DNA of 64,000 nt from Macrostomum hystrix. Its lineage: Eukaryota; Platyhelminthes; Macrostomidae. This document shows, one piece after another, positions 45,162 through 56,352 of the stretch; positions within the stretch are counted from its first letter, which is position 1, and the number at the start of each line of letters is the position of its first letter. The notes below the pieces were generated by a model. The model was not told the origin of the DNA. It was given only the letters and a program-made list of their open reading frames with translations, and made no database searches. Where the stretch lies: positions 33,318,501 through 33,382,500 of the forward strand of contig CATNEN010000038.1 in the NCBI GenBank assembly GCA_950097015.1, read 5' to 3'. The position numbers and the translations under genes were made by a program.

Positions 45162-45286
45162 ATTGCCACATGTGGCAATGGTAAGTTGTCTATATGGTTT
45201 CATCATAGACAACGCTCAGAGTTAGAGTTAGACAACGCTCAATTGCCACGAGTGGATTTGAACGATGTCTATGATGAAACCATATA
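45162..45286. repeat. Inverted repeats beside the recombinase-like remnant
   Basis: A perfect 21-bp inverted repeat: TATATGGTTTCATC... at 45191-45211 and its reverse complement at 45266-45286, 54 bp apart. A second palindrome, CATTGCCACATGTGGCAATG, lies just left at about 45161-45180, and ATTGCCACGAGTGG is found between the arms. This could be a small MITE or a hairpin-forming site. Confidence 0.6.
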
Positions 45287-45517
45287 CACAATATTATTGT
45301 CTTATTGGCCAAGCCTACTCACGTGACAATCGTGCAATCGTGCCTGTGACAATCGTGCATTGGCACTAATCTACCAAAAGCGATCATAATTATTCTATGG
45401 CCTAATCATTGCGTCATGATTTATTGCGTACCGCTTGCATGTTTTATTTAAGGACTAATAAACGACACGAACTAGCAGTTTAGTAGTCCTTGGTTTTGAT
45501 GATCCTTGGTTCATCCG

Positions 45518-45713
45518 CCCTGACTTTCTCATGGTCAGGCAGTGTACACAGTGTATAGTGAAGGCCTTGGAGGTTGACCTTCACGGGCCTAAATTGCACG
45601 AAAAGCCCCAAGCCTTCTCTCCGCGGCTGCGCCCCAAATGAATGCGGCCTCACCGTGGAATCGAGCTCAGGGACCTTGGTGCAAGAGGCAACCACTCTGC
45701 CGCTAACCCCCAA
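45518..45713 (-). mobile_element. SINE family 1, truncated copy (block copy 1)
   Basis: Reverse-complement SINE head and body up to the AGTGTACACTGCCTGACCATGAG segment; the tail half is missing. The head has a small deletion (GGCAACCACTCTGCC), so the A box is damaged. Confidence 0.8.
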
Positions 45714-46142
45714 ACATAACCCCATATAATGCAAGCCGCAATTAAGTTGGTAATCCCAAGTTCAAGTGCATTCATACTAACTATAAGGTGTTTATAATAT
45801 TTTTACCAGGTCGGTGTTGTTATCGAACCCGAAAACAGATTTTCTTCATCTTTCGTAAGCTAACTTGGTAAATGATGTAGATGGCAAACTGTGAGTATTC
45901 ATCTATAGATATAATCCACCTCGGTTGTTATCGCCATATCGATTCATATATTTATTTATTTATCTAATAGACATTTGCATGATGAAAATAATAATTATTT
46001 TCACCGATAAAAATTCTCCAAGCGGCGGGCACACAGAGTGGCAACCAATATCGCCTATTAATAGCTAGATAAATATCAACTGTCCATTGAAGCGCTTTTA
46101 AAGCGAAATAATTTCAGTCAGATTCATCCAACACGCATGGAT

Positions 46143-46503
46143 TCAGTTGTGCAGGCGGAAGTGGATCTTGGCCCTGGTGCAGCTGCACTCGCACACTCGC
46201 CAGTGGGCCGGCCAGCGGCTCGGCAGCTCGCCTTTGAAGCAGGTCGGCAGCCGGACGCACACGCGAGAGCAGAGGCTACTCCAGAACTGCTGAGTCTCCA
46301 CTGCAATTAGATGCATTGATTTGGTTTATAGGTGAAGCATTTCATTCACTGACAGTTATACACTGCTCATTGCATAGCTACTTACTATAGCTGATGCCAA
46401 ACTGCCTCTTGGCAACCAGCTCCTGCGTGTCGACAGCCGCTGCGGCCGTCGACATCATCAGAGAGGAGGCGACCAACAAGGTCAAGAAGCGGATTGTCAC
46501 CAT
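46143..46503 (-). CDS. Small secreted six-cysteine peptide precursor (block copy 1)
   Basis: Two exons on the minus strand, 46503-46386 and 46300-46143, joined in phase 1 with donor GTAAGT and acceptor ATTGCAG; 91 residues. It begins with a clear signal peptide (MVTIRFLTLLVASSLMMSTA followed by AAA). Next is DTQELVAKR, a possible Lys-Arg processing site, then a mature part with six cysteines in the pattern C-x3-C-x5-C-x15-C-x-C-x-C (CSRVCVRLPTC ... VCECSC) ending KIHFRLHN. A TATA-like CATAAATA lies about 100 bases upstream. I do not recognise the family. The six cysteines suggest three disulfides and an extracellular role, such as a gland product, hormone or defence peptide, but nothing here decides among them. 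The coding sequence appears unchanged in copy 2. Confidence 0.72.
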
Positions 46504-46597
46504 TGTTGCTGATTTACTCCACAGAGTTGTAGCTTAATTATTCACGAATGCTCGTCGGATTTTCCGATGCAAATGGAATTGAGGCCAGAAATAAGTT

Positions 46598-46605
46598 GTA
46601 TTTAT
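46598..46605 (-). promoter_or_regulatory. TATA-like box of the six-cysteine peptide gene (copy 1)
   Basis: CATAAATA on the minus strand, about 100 bases 5' of ATG 46503. The equivalent in copy 2 is at 53621-53628. The spacing is similar to the TATA boxes of the two eight-cysteine genes. Confidence 0.45.
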
Positions 46606-47996
46606 GGAGTCGGAGACTCAGGATCTGAGTCTATGATTGGCTGACGTTGATAAAGGAGCGAAAGCTTCAAGTTTTGATCGACACATTCTGAGAATCGTTT
46701 CAGTGCCCACGTTCTAGATCGAGGTGTTCTGTGCTAGAAACTCTCTGGCTAACGAAGTGTTTTTGTTGGCTAACGATAGTTTCTCGATTAGGTTTCAGCG
46801 AACAGCGAGCCTGACCTACCCGAAGTTTTTCTGGCCTTTATAAAGCGTTTGTCCCGTCTCAGTCAACCGCTAAAAAGCAAAAATAGAATACTTGAAGCGC
46901 CTCAGGAAATCGATGCAGGCATGTCGTCACTTCTCATTACCGCTCAGTCTTCTTACAGGGTTGACAATGTGAGCCAATTTACTTTTCATTTGGGCACAAC
47001 GTTCAATTTATTTTTATTAAAAAACAACACAGTATATATAGCCTACGACATGCCATTGACGTAAGGTCTGTCAGATAAACCTTCAGCAGGCTAGGTCTTT
47101 GACGGAAGCTGGTCAGCTGACCTGGTACCGGCACACAGCACAGAATCAGCTAGCATGCGGTCTTTAGGTTTCTTGAAGACTGAACCTAAGGAGCTCCTGA
47201 AGGAGCTTCAGGTTCTTGCTTGTTATCGCCGGTTCGGGCCCAGCGTTAGACGCTGGACGTCCTCTTCCAGTTCGGGACATTCAGCCTCGGCGTGGTTTAC
47301 GTGTCGTGCTAGTTGAAACCACTTCTGTGATAATAGGTAATAAGTGATGTTGAGTAGGAAGAGTGATTGCTGCTTATAACATCCAAGACCTCTTGTGTTC
47401 TGGAAGCGTGTCATACAGCAGGGTACCTGGCTGTCAAGGTCGAGATTTGCTTACTTAGAAGCCAAATTAAGTTTGTATCCAAGCATGAATATTTCGCTGG
47501 CATTGCTGACGACGTTGCTGACGTCACAATTGACACGTGGCTCTGATCTAAACCTCATATTGTGCTTCTCTTCTTATTCACAGGGGCCTGGAGGCACTTG
47601 TGCGTCTCACTCGAAGAAAATATTAGTCTTAACAATGTCGCGTTAGGAACTCAGGTGTTTTGGCATGCTACACAAGTAGCAGACAAGAACATTAAATATC
47701 AAGCCAAATATTGAAATACTTTGCTATTAACTCATGCTCAATTATTAAAATTCAGCAATCTTGAAGGAAAAAATCTAATACTTTCTAGGCAGGGAGAATA
47801 TGGAGAACTGTTGGGAGAATTATAGCATTAAACAATTAACCATTATAATGCCATTATGATGCTGTCTGGGTGGTAAAACCGAATCAATGAACAGGTTAAG
47901 CCCAGGTGGCAGAGCGGGCCGATCTGGTTAAAAAAGGGCAGTCAGCGAAAGAGAATCTTCGTGCGCAGTCGTTTTATTGTAATAACAATTGCAAGA
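46606..47996. other. Non-coding part of block copy 1
   Basis: No gene recognised. Contains a TATA-like CTTTATAAAGCG near 46836 on the plus strand without a convincing downstream gene, and an inverted repeat at about 47183-47217 (GAACCTAAGGAGCTCC ... GGAGCTTCAGGTTC). Copy 2 has the same at +7023. Confidence 0.45.
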
Positions 47997-48325
47997 GGGC
48001 CGCGGGCAATGGTACATCATTCAGTGACACTAGACCCGCCACCAGCAAGGAGTCGATTCTGATTTCTTTGACTCCTGAGCACACACGCACACAGATACCG
48101 TACACTAGCATACGCTCACACAGGTGTGTACATCTGACCTGAAATTCTCATCGTCAGATGCAGTGTACACTTTCACTGTACCTTAAAGGTTGTCCTTCAA
48201 GGGCATAAGTTTTATAACGAGCCCCAAGCCTTCTCTCTTAGTTTAGTTTGGCCTTGACGCGGAATCGAGCTCAGGGACGTTGGTGCGAGAGGCAAACACG
48301 TTAGACCACTCTGCCGCTCACCCCA
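47997..48325 (-). mobile_element. SINE family 1 copy (block copy 1)
   Basis: Nearly full-length reverse-complement copy running from the GGGCCGCGGGCAATGGTACA tail end to the CTCTGCCGCTCACCCC head. A short sequence just left (CCAGGTGGCAGAGCGGGCC at about 47904) resembles another A box. Confidence 0.82.
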
Positions 48326-48593
48326 ATGTTGTCGTAGATTGGACAGAGCTCTGCGAATAGGATATTTGAATGAGGCTAAAAAACAGTTTTTCTTTGTCTT
48401 GCCTGGCCAAAGGCAAGATTATATACCACAAACACCTTGCCAATCAGCCTTTAAAATGAAGCGATTTTAAGAAACACCCGCCCACATGATTAGCACGGTA
48501 GATATCTGTTCAAAGGACTTCATGGAACGCATAGCTCATTCTGGACCACCTAAATTATTCGCCCTGAAAGTGTATGGTGTACCTGTAAATCTA

Positions 48594-48750
48594 GGGGGTG
48601 AGTGGCAGACCGTTCAACAACGCGTTAGCCTCTCGCACCAACGTCCCTGAGCTCAATTCCGCGGCGAGGCCACATTCATTTGGGGCGCATCAAATGATGT
48701 GCCATTGCCCACAGCCCTCCTAAAATGATCATTTTTATTACTAGTAATAG
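48594..48750 (+). mobile_element. SINE family 1, internally deleted copy (block copy 1)
   Basis: Head with GAGTGGCAGACCGTTCAAC and B box AGCTCAATTCC, then a direct jump from TTTGGGGCGCATC to AAATGATGTGCCATTGCCCA: most of the body is absent. It ends in an ATTACTAGTAATAGTAG tail. Confidence 0.8.
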
Positions 48751-49328
48751 TAGTATTTGAATATCAGTCGTTGATATTCCCAACCATTTGTTGTACCAAA
48801 ATTTAGCTAGCTGTAATAAAGAATGAAGTGTTTTTTGTAAAAAAAAAGTTGTCTGATTTTTGGTTGGCTTTGCGCTACTGGACTCGTGATTCGTGAATCG
48901 AATTCGTGACTTTATACAAAGAACTAATTAAAATGGCCTGCTTGACAGAATAACAACATCATGGTTTAGAATTGCATTTAAAAAGTACTATAATTTCTAT
49001 CGAGCTTAGCTTAGCACAAGATTAACTTAAAGATCTAGAAAAAATGGCAAAAAAGACTGACTTTAAAAAGTAAGAAGGGTTGGGTTGTTCGCTTGTTTTC
49101 GCTATAGAATATTTCAGCGTGCGGTGATAACAGTTTTGCTTGTAGCACAAAGAGATAACGACTAAACGGCGAACTGTACCAGCTAAAATAAAAATATAAT
49201 TTTAGCTATGAAATAAAAATTAGCCATAAAGACTTGCGAGTTCACGAGCTCATTTTTGAGACCGGTGATACTGGCAACGGCTTCGCTCTGCAATTTGGCG
49301 TGGCCTCTTTTTAGGCCAGAACCCGCAA
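48751..49328. other. Upstream region of the esterase-like gene (copy 1)
   Basis: AT-rich with no gene. CCTCTTTTTAG ends at 49314, 14 bases before the start codon, and resembles an acceptor for a 5'-UTR intron or trans-splicing. Confidence 0.45.
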
Positions 49329-51254
49329 ATGTCCGGTTTGTCTCGTCTACTCGCTTTCCTGTTCATCAGTTGGCAGTGCTGCTCTAGAGCGCTGTGCCAA
49401 CTGGAACTGGTCGTAGAGACCGAGGATGCAGTATACCATGGCCGCGTGCTATCTCTGAACGTCCAAGTACAACAGCAGCAAACTGTTGCTCACCTGGGCA
49501 TCCCCTATGCTCAGCCGCCAGTGCAAATGCTTCGCTTCGCCGCCCCATCACCATGGAGACCAGCGTTGTCACCCAAAGATAAAAACGCATCTGGCAAGCT
49601 GGAATTGAACGCCACTCGGGCTGGCCCTGCGTGCCTGCAGCGGCCGGACCTCATTGGCACACCCAGTCGGATGTCCGAGGACTGCCTTTATCTAAATATT
49701 CAATCACCAACCAGACGAGCCGCTCCGGGAGTGTACAGACCTGTCCTAGTCTGGCTGCACGGTGGGTACTTCGAGACTGGGGCCGTCAGCGATCCAGATC
49801 AAAATGGCGATGCGATCGCATGGGACCTGGTGGCAACTCGTCAAAACCTGCTAGTAGTTGAGGTCGCCTACCGTCTGGGAGTGTTTGGCTTCCTGGCCGA
49901 GCCCGATGCTGGCAATGGCAACGCTGGACTGAAGGACCAGCAACTAGCTTTAGTTTGGGTGGCACGCAACATCGGCTACTTCGGTGGCAGCAACGGCTCT
50001 GTGACGCTAGCTGGGTTAGACGCCGGTGCCGCGGCGGTCGGTTGGCACATGCTGAGTGAAGGAAGTCGCGGACTGTTCCAGCGTACCTTCCTTCTCGGAG
50101 GTAGTCCTTTAGCCAACTGGGCGTTCGTGCGAGATCGCGAGGCACTGCGCGTAGTACACGAGAGGTTTTATAACCTTGCTAACTGTACCGACACCAGTGA
50201 GCGACTGGCGTGCTTGCGAAACATTTCAGCGGAGAAGCTAAACGCCTACCAGGCGGAGTTCAATCGAGCCTTTGATGGGGTGGAATTTCCGGTGGTTGTC
50301 GACGGTCAGTTTCTGAAGAAGGATCCAATTGAAGCATTTGTGCGGGGCGAATTTGAGACGAAGGCAACGGTGCTGGGGGCGACAAGCTTGGAGGGCATCC
50401 AGCTAGGCTATCGTACACTGAGAGCGTTCAATACTAGCAAGCCTACTCTGACTGGACAGGTCTACCTGAATCTGCTAACCGAAACTTTTCGCTACTTTCC
50501 AAGGTTTCCCGAGGAACTAACATCGCTAGGACGGGAGTTCCTCACGCTGCAACTTACCGCATACTCTGGTGAAAATTTGGGCGAGAGAAACTTCGATCTG
50601 TTGACAAATGCTTTGTCTCAGCGAGTCACAGTTTGCGAGTCAAACATGCTGGCTGACCTGCTACTGCAGGCTGACAACGGACGCGGAGAGGTATTCGTGT
50701 ATCAGCTGGATGAGCCTGATGGCAACACGGACGAATACCGAGGTGCTGGACACGGAAAGGATGCCGCGTACTTTCTGGGAGAGCCACTGCGACGAGCTGA
50801 TTATGACCAGTACCAACGGACCCTTTCTGGCACGATGATGGACCAGCTGGTGAACTTCTTGACGACGGGTAATGTGTCACAGACCGGCTGGCATACTAGC
50901 AGTATCACTAGGCACGAATTTTACCGCCTTAGGGCGCCACGAAGTGTGAACTTGCGGTCCGAGATGGTTGGCGGTGGCTTCAGCCGACAGGAATGCCGGA
51001 TGTGGACTGAAATCCTGCCCCGTCTGGGTGTCATCAGCCCGACAACAACTCCGAAGACCGACGAAGATGCCGAGGCCAAGTTCTGGGCGCGGTGCAATGC
51101 GACCATCAATTTGGTAAGCATGATAGTCATGTGCATTGGTGGTGGCCTGGTGCTGCTTCTCATCCTGTGCGTTGTCATCGTGGCAAGAGGACGACGTGGC
51201 AGCTCGCATGACCTAGTGGAGTTGTACCAGAGAGTGAAGCCGGCAGGAAAGTGA
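49329..51254 (+). CDS. Cholinesterase-like membrane protein, inactive (block copy 1)
   Basis: One exon, 641 residues. A signal peptide (MSGLSRLLAFLFISWQCCSR) precedes an alpha/beta-hydrolase ectodomain of the carboxylesterase type B family: LGIPYAQPP, EDCLYLNI with the Cys103/Cys119 pair, VLVWLHGGYF, YRLGVFGFL, GNAGLKDQQLALVWVARNI and YFGGSNGSVTLAG. The nucleophile elbow GESAG reads GLDAG, so the catalytic serine is Asp231; candidate Glu355 and His475 are kept. This predicts no esterase activity. A membrane segment at about 594-619 and a short basic tail (GRRGSSHDLVELYQRVKPAGK region) make it type I, like neuroligin, gliotactin or neurotactin adhesion proteins. There are about eight N-glycosylation sequons. 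It has no introns, unlike the other large genes here. Copy 2 differs at six residues. Confidence 0.9.
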   Translation: MSGLSRLLAFLFISWQCCSRALCQLELVVETEDAVYHGRVLSLNVQVQQQQTVAHLGIPYAQPPVQMLRFAAPSPWRPALSPKDKNASGKLELNATRAGPACLQRPDLIGTPSRMSEDCLYLNIQSPTRRAAPGVYRPVLVWLHGGYFETGAVSDPDQNGDAIAWDLVATRQNLLVVEVAYRLGVFGFLAEPDAGNGNAGLKDQQLALVWVARNIGYFGGSNGSVTLAGLDAGAAAVGWHMLSEGSRGLFQRTFLLGGSPLANWAFVRDREALRVVHERFYNLANCTDTSERLACLRNISAEKLNAYQAEFNRAFDGVEFPVVVDGQFLKKDPIEAFVRGEFETKATVLGATSLEGIQLGYRTLRAFNTSKPTLTGQVYLNLLTETFRYFPRFPEELTSLGREFLTLQLTAYSGENLGERNFDLLTNALSQRVTVCESNMLADLLLQADNGRGEVFVYQLDEPDGNTDEYRGAGHGKDAAYFLGEPLRRADYDQYQRTLSGTMMDQLVNFLTTGNVSQTGWHTSSITRHEFYRLRAPRSVNLRSEMVGGGFSRQECRMWTEILPRLGVISPTTTPKTDEDAEAKFWARCNATINLVSMIVMCIGGGLVLLLILCVVIVARGRRGSSHDLVELYQRVKPAGK

Positions 51255-52187
51255 CATTGTGTCAACTTTCTAGTATCAAAGATTTGTTACAAACCTCCAT
51301 CTTACAGTAAGACCCTTATACCGCCACCGCCACTCGGACACTGTATCCACCATTTTCTATTTAATTTCAACGTTGCTCACATATTACTGTTTCAACGCTA
51401 CAGTAGCTTTTAAATTTGAATTCTTAAAAAACTGTCCATTGTCGTTTAATGTAAAAAGTATTAATTAAATAACACCTCTGGTGATTTTTTTAATTCTGTG
51501 GCAAGAAGCCAAAAGCAGCATGCCATTTTGTTGCACGGTAGAAGTGGTCTTTGGTTAATTTGAATTTACCTCGATTTTAATTGCGTTACTATCGTCACTC
51601 GACGGTATGCTTTGGCTACAGTGCTTGAACCATAGACATAATCTAAGAAACAGACAATGACAAGTCCGTGGCTGGGTCAGCAAGCGTTATTCGCGTCCCT
51701 CTGTTTACTGTTTGGTCATGGCCATAGACAAAACGACGACTGCATGAGGAAATTATTGGGTGTTTACCCCAGAAAATGCAGTCTTTTATATCAGCGAAAA
51801 TGTTAATATTATGAAAACTATAAAATAGATCTGGCAGACCATCTTTTGGCAGTGAGACCAAGCATTGTTCCCTTAATTATTTGTCTATGGACTCAAATAA
51901 TCAATAGCCTCTGAACCCGGGCTATTGTCTATAATCCATTGTCACACCATTTCGGCATACATGCAGACGGGGAGATGAAAGAAGTTTTCAACACTGACAC
52001 TTCATCATGTAGCAATACAATAAATCCTTGACTCAAACTACGCTCGTACTTGATTTCCCACTGTCAGTTTTCGTCAGTTTTCTATTTCTGTCTGTTCGAC
52101 GGAGCTCTGGATTGGAAATTGCCTAATTACGTTAGAGCAGGGGTCGAAATCCTAATATACCTCGCATTAGGACAGCGGGCCACATTG
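51255..52187. other. 3' flank of the esterase-like gene (copy 1)
   Basis: No further gene seen. An AATAAA at about 52018 (CAATACAATAAATCC) is a candidate poly(A) signal; there is no earlier canonical one. Confidence 0.5.
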
Positions 52188-52440
52188 AATGTGGAGAGAT
52201 GAGACACGGGAGAGATAAGACAGGAGAGAGATGAGACAGGAGAGAGATGCGACTCGGGAGAGATTAGACACTGAAGAGATGAGACAAGGGAGAGATGAGA
52301 CAGGGCAGAGAAGAGACACGGGAGAAATGAGACAGGGGAGAGATGAGACAGGAGAGAGATAAGACACGGGAGAGATGAGACAGGAGAGAGATGAAACAGC
52401 GGAGAGATGAGACGGGAGAGAGATGAGATAGCGGAGAGAT
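52188..52440 (+). repeat. GAGAGATGAGACA-type minisatellite (copy 1)
   Basis: About 19 units of 12-14 bp such as GGAGAGATGAGACA, imperfect. It ends at the duplication junction. The matching array in copy 2 (59218-59365) is shorter. Confidence 0.88.
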
Positions 52441-52540
52441 GATTTATTGCGTACCGCTTGCATGTTTTATTTAAGGACTAATAAACGACACGAACTAGCA
52501 GTTTAGTAGTCCTTGGTTTTGATGATCCTTGGTTCATCCG

Positions 52541-52736
52541 CCCTGACTTTCTCATGGTCAGGCAGTGTACACAGTGTATAGTGAAGGCCTTGGAGGTTGA
52601 CCTTCACGGGCCTAAATTGCACGAAAAGCCCCAAGCCTTCTCTCCGCGGCTGCGCCCCAAATGAATGCGGCCTCACCGTGGAATCGAGCTCAGGGACCTT
52701 GGTGCAAGAGGCAACCACTCTGCCGCTAACCCCCAA
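52541..52736 (-). mobile_element. SINE family 1, truncated copy (block copy 2)
   Basis: Duplicate of the element at 45518-45713. Confidence 0.8.
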
Positions 52737-53165
52737 ACATAACCCCATATAATGCAAGCCGCAATTAAGTTGGTAATCCCAAGTTCAAGTGCATTCATAC
52801 TAACTATAAGGTGTTTATAATATTTTTACCAGGTCGGTGTTGTTATCGAACCCGAAAACAGATTTTCTTCATCTTTCGTTAGCTAACTTGGTAAATGATG
52901 TAGATGGCAAACTGTGAGTATTCATCTATAGATATAATCCACCTCGGTTGTTATCGCCATATCGATTCATATATTTATTTATTTATCTAATAGACATTTG
53001 CATGATGAAAATAATAATTATTTTCACCGATAAAAATTCTCCAAGCGGCGGGCACACAGAGTGGCAACCAATATCGCCTATTAATAGCTAGATAAATATC
53101 AACTGTCCATTGAAGCGCTTTTAAAGCGAAATAATTTCAGTCAGATTCATCCAACACGCATGGAT

Positions 53166-53526
53166 TCAGTTGTGCAGGCGGAAGTGGATCTTGGCCCTGG
53201 TGCAGCTGCACTCGCACACTCGCCAGTGGGCCGGCCAGCGGCTCGGCAGCTCGCCTTTGAAGCAGGTCGGCAGCCGGACGCACACGCGAGAGCAGAGGCT
53301 ACTCCAGAACTGCTGAGTCTCCACTGCAATTAGATGCATTGATTTGGTTTATAGGTGAAGCATTTCATTCACTGACAGTTATACACTGCTCATTGCATAG
53401 CTACTTACTATAGCTGATGCCAAACTGCCTCTTGGCAACCAGCTCCTGCGTGTCGACAGCCGCTGCGGCCGTCGACATCATCAGAGAGGAGGCGACCAAC
53501 AAGGTCAAGAAGCGGATTGTCACCAT
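53166..53526 (-). CDS. Small secreted six-cysteine peptide precursor (block copy 2)
   Basis: Exons 53526-53409 and 53323-53166; 91 residues, apparently the same protein as the copy at 46143-46503, including the signal peptide, Lys-Arg site and six cysteines. The promoter TATA-like box is also preserved (53621-53628). Two identical genes would double the dose if both are active. Function unknown. Confidence 0.72.
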
Positions 53527-55019
53527 TGTTGCTGATTTACTCCACAGAGTTGTAGCTTAATTATTCACGAATGCTCGTCGGATTTTCCGATGCAAATGGA
53601 ATTGAGGCCAGAAATAAGTTGTATTTATGGAGTCGGAGACTCAGGATCTGAGTCTATGATTGGCTGACGTTGATAAAGGAGCGAAAGCTTCAAGTTTTGA
53701 TCGACACATTCTGAGAATCGTTTCAGTGCCCACGTTCTAGATCGAGGTGTTCTGTGCTAGAAACTCTCTGGCTAACGAAGTGTTTTTGTTGGCTAACGAT
53801 AGTTTCTCGATTAGGTTTCAGCGAACAGCGAGCCTGACCTACCCGAAGTTTTTCTGGCCTTTATAAAGCGTTTGTCCCGTCTCAGTCAACCGCTAAAAAG
53901 CAAAAATAGAATACTTGAAGCGCCTCAGGAAATCGATGCAGGCATGTCGTCACTTCTCATTACCGCTCAGTCTTCTTACAGGGTTGACAATGTGAGCCAA
54001 TTTACTTTTCATTTGGGCACAACGTTCAATTTATTTTTATTAAAAAACAACACAGTATATATAGCCTACGACATGCCATTGACGTAAGGTCTGTCAGATA
54101 AACCTTCAGCAGGCTAGGTCTATGACGGAAGCTGGTCAGCTGACCTGGTACCGGCACACAGCACAGAATCAGCTAGCATGCGGTCTTTAGGTTTCTTGAA
54201 GACTGAACCTAAGGAGCTCCTGAAGGAGCTTCAGGTTCTTGCTTGTTATCGCCGGTTCGGGCCCAGCGTTAGACGCTGGACGTCCTCTTCCAGTTCGGGA
54301 CATTCAGCCTCGGCGTGGTTTACGTGTCGTGCTAGTTGAAACCACTTCTGCGATAATAGGTAATAAGTGATGTTGAGTAGGAAGAGTGATTGCTGCTTAT
54401 AACATCCAAGACCTCTTGTGTTCTGGAAGCGCGTCATACAGCAGGGTACCTGGCTGTCAAGGTCGAGATTTGCTTACTTAGAAGCCAAATTAAGTTTGTA
54501 TCCAAGCATGAATATTTCGCTGGCATTGCTGACGACGTTGCTGACGTCACAATTGACACGTGGCTCTGATCTAAACCTCATATTGTGCTTCTCTTCTTAT
54601 TTACAGGGGCCAGGAAGCACTTGTGCGTCTCACTCGAAGAAAATATTAGTCTTAACAATGTCGCGTTAGGAACTCAGGTGTTTTGGCATGCTACACAAGT
54701 AGCAGACAAGAACATTAAATATCAAGCCAAATATTGAAATACTTTGCTATTAACTCATGCTCAATTATTAAAATTCAGCAATCTTGAAGGAAAAAATCTA
54801 ATACTTTCTAGGCAGGGAGAATATGGAGAACTGTTGGGAGAATTATAGCATTAAACAATTAACCATTATAATGCCATTATGATGCTGTCTGGGTGGTAAA
54901 ACCGAATCAATGAACAGGTTAAGCCCAGGTGGCAGAGCGGGCCGATCTGGTTAAAAAAGGGCAGTCAGCGAAAGAGAATCTTCGTGCGCAGTCGTTTTAT
55001 TGTAATAACAATTGCAAGA

Positions 55020-55348
55020 GGGCCGTGGGCAATGGCACATCATTCAGTGACACTAGACCCGCCACCAGCAAGGAGTCGATTCTGATTTCTTTGACTCCTG
55101 AGCACACACGCACACAGATACCGTACACTAGCATACGCTCACACAGGTGTGTACATCTGACCTGAAATTCTCATCGTCAGATGCAGTGTACACTTTCACT
55201 GTACCTTAAAGGTTGTCCTTCAAGGGCATAAGTTTTATAACGAGCCCCAAGCCTTCTCTCTTAGTTTAGTTTGGCCTTGACGCGGAATCGAGCTCAGGGA
55301 CGTTGGTGCGAGAGGCAAACACGTTAGACCACTCTGCCGCTCACCCCA
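55020..55348 (-). mobile_element. SINE family 1 copy (block copy 2)
   Basis: Duplicate of the element at 47997-48325, with GGCCGTGGGCAATGGCACAT in place of GGCCGCGGGCAATGGTACAT. Confidence 0.82.
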
Positions 55349-55616
55349 ATGTTGTCGTAGATTGGACAGAGCTCTGCGAATAGGATATCTGAATGAGGCT
55401 AAAAAAACTGTTTTCCTTTGTCTTGCCTGGCCAAAGGCAAGATTATATACCACAAACACCTTGCCAATCAGCCTTTAAAATGAAGCGATTTTAAGAAACA
55501 CCCGCCCACATGATTAGCACGGTAGATATCTGTTCAAAGGACTTCATGGAACGCATAGCTCATTCTGGACCACCTAAATTATTCGCCCTGAAAGTGTATG
55601 GTGTACCTGTAAATCT

Positions 55617-55774
55617 AGGGGGTGAGTGGCAGACCGTTCAACAACGCGTTAGCCTCTCGCACCAACGTCCCTGAGCTCAATTCCGCGGCGAGGCCACATT
55701 CATTTGGGGCGCATCAAATGATGTGCCATTGCCCACAGCCCTCCTAAAATGATCATTTTTATTACTAGTAATAG
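55617..55774 (+). mobile_element. SINE family 1, internally deleted copy (block copy 2)
   Basis: Duplicate of the element at 48594-48750, with the same internal deletion, so the deletion is older than the block duplication. Confidence 0.8.
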
Positions 55775-56352
55775 TAGTATTTGAATATCAGTCGTTGATA
55801 TTCCCAACCATTTGTTGTACCAAAATTTAGCTAGCTGTAATAAAGAATGAAGTGTTTTTTGTAAAAAAAAAGTTGTCTGATTTTTGGTTGGCTTTGCGCT
55901 ACTGGACTCGTGATTCGTGAATCGAATTCGTGACTTTATACAAAGAACTAATTAAAATGGCCTGCTTGACAGAATAACAACATCATGGTTTAGAATTGCA
56001 TTTAAAAAGTACTATAATTTCTATCGAGCTTAGCTTAGCACAAGATTAACTTAAAGATCTAGAAAAAATGGCAAAAAAGACTGACTTTAAAAAGTAAGAA
56101 GGGTTGGGTTGTTCGCTTGTTTTCGCTATAGAATATTTCAGCGTGCGGTGATAACAGTTTTGCTTGTAGCACAAAGAGATAACGACTAAACGGCGAACTG
56201 TACCAGCTAAAATAAAAATATAATTTTAGCTATGAAATAAAAATTAGCCATAAAGACTTGCGAGTTCACGAGCTCATTTTTGAGACCGGTGATACTGGCA
56301 ACGGCTTCGCTCTGCAATTTGGCGTGGCCTCTTTTTAGGCCAGAACCCGCAA

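Larger units (their letters stand above)
45418..52440. repeat. Tandem segmental duplication, copy 1 (7023 bp)
   Basis: Followed immediately by copy 2 at an offset of 7023-7024 bp with very few differences, mostly single bases. The unit carries a small secreted-peptide gene (-), an intronless esterase-like gene (+), SINE copies and a terminal 12-14-bp GAGAGATGAGACA-type minisatellite (52188-52440). The junction lies in that minisatellite: GAGAGATGAT|TTATTGCG. The left border of copy 1 reads GTCATGATTTATTGCG, so ATGAT is shared at the breakpoint. Confidence 0.92.

Noticed and set aside
46849..47064. 71-codon frame after a TATA-like CTTTATAAAG, present in both blocks
   Set aside because: No signal peptide, domain or splice continuation seen; conservation is trivially explained by recent duplication.
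47906..48142. 78-codon frame duplicated in both blocks
   Set aside because: Runs into SINE family 1 sequence; duplicated only because the block is.
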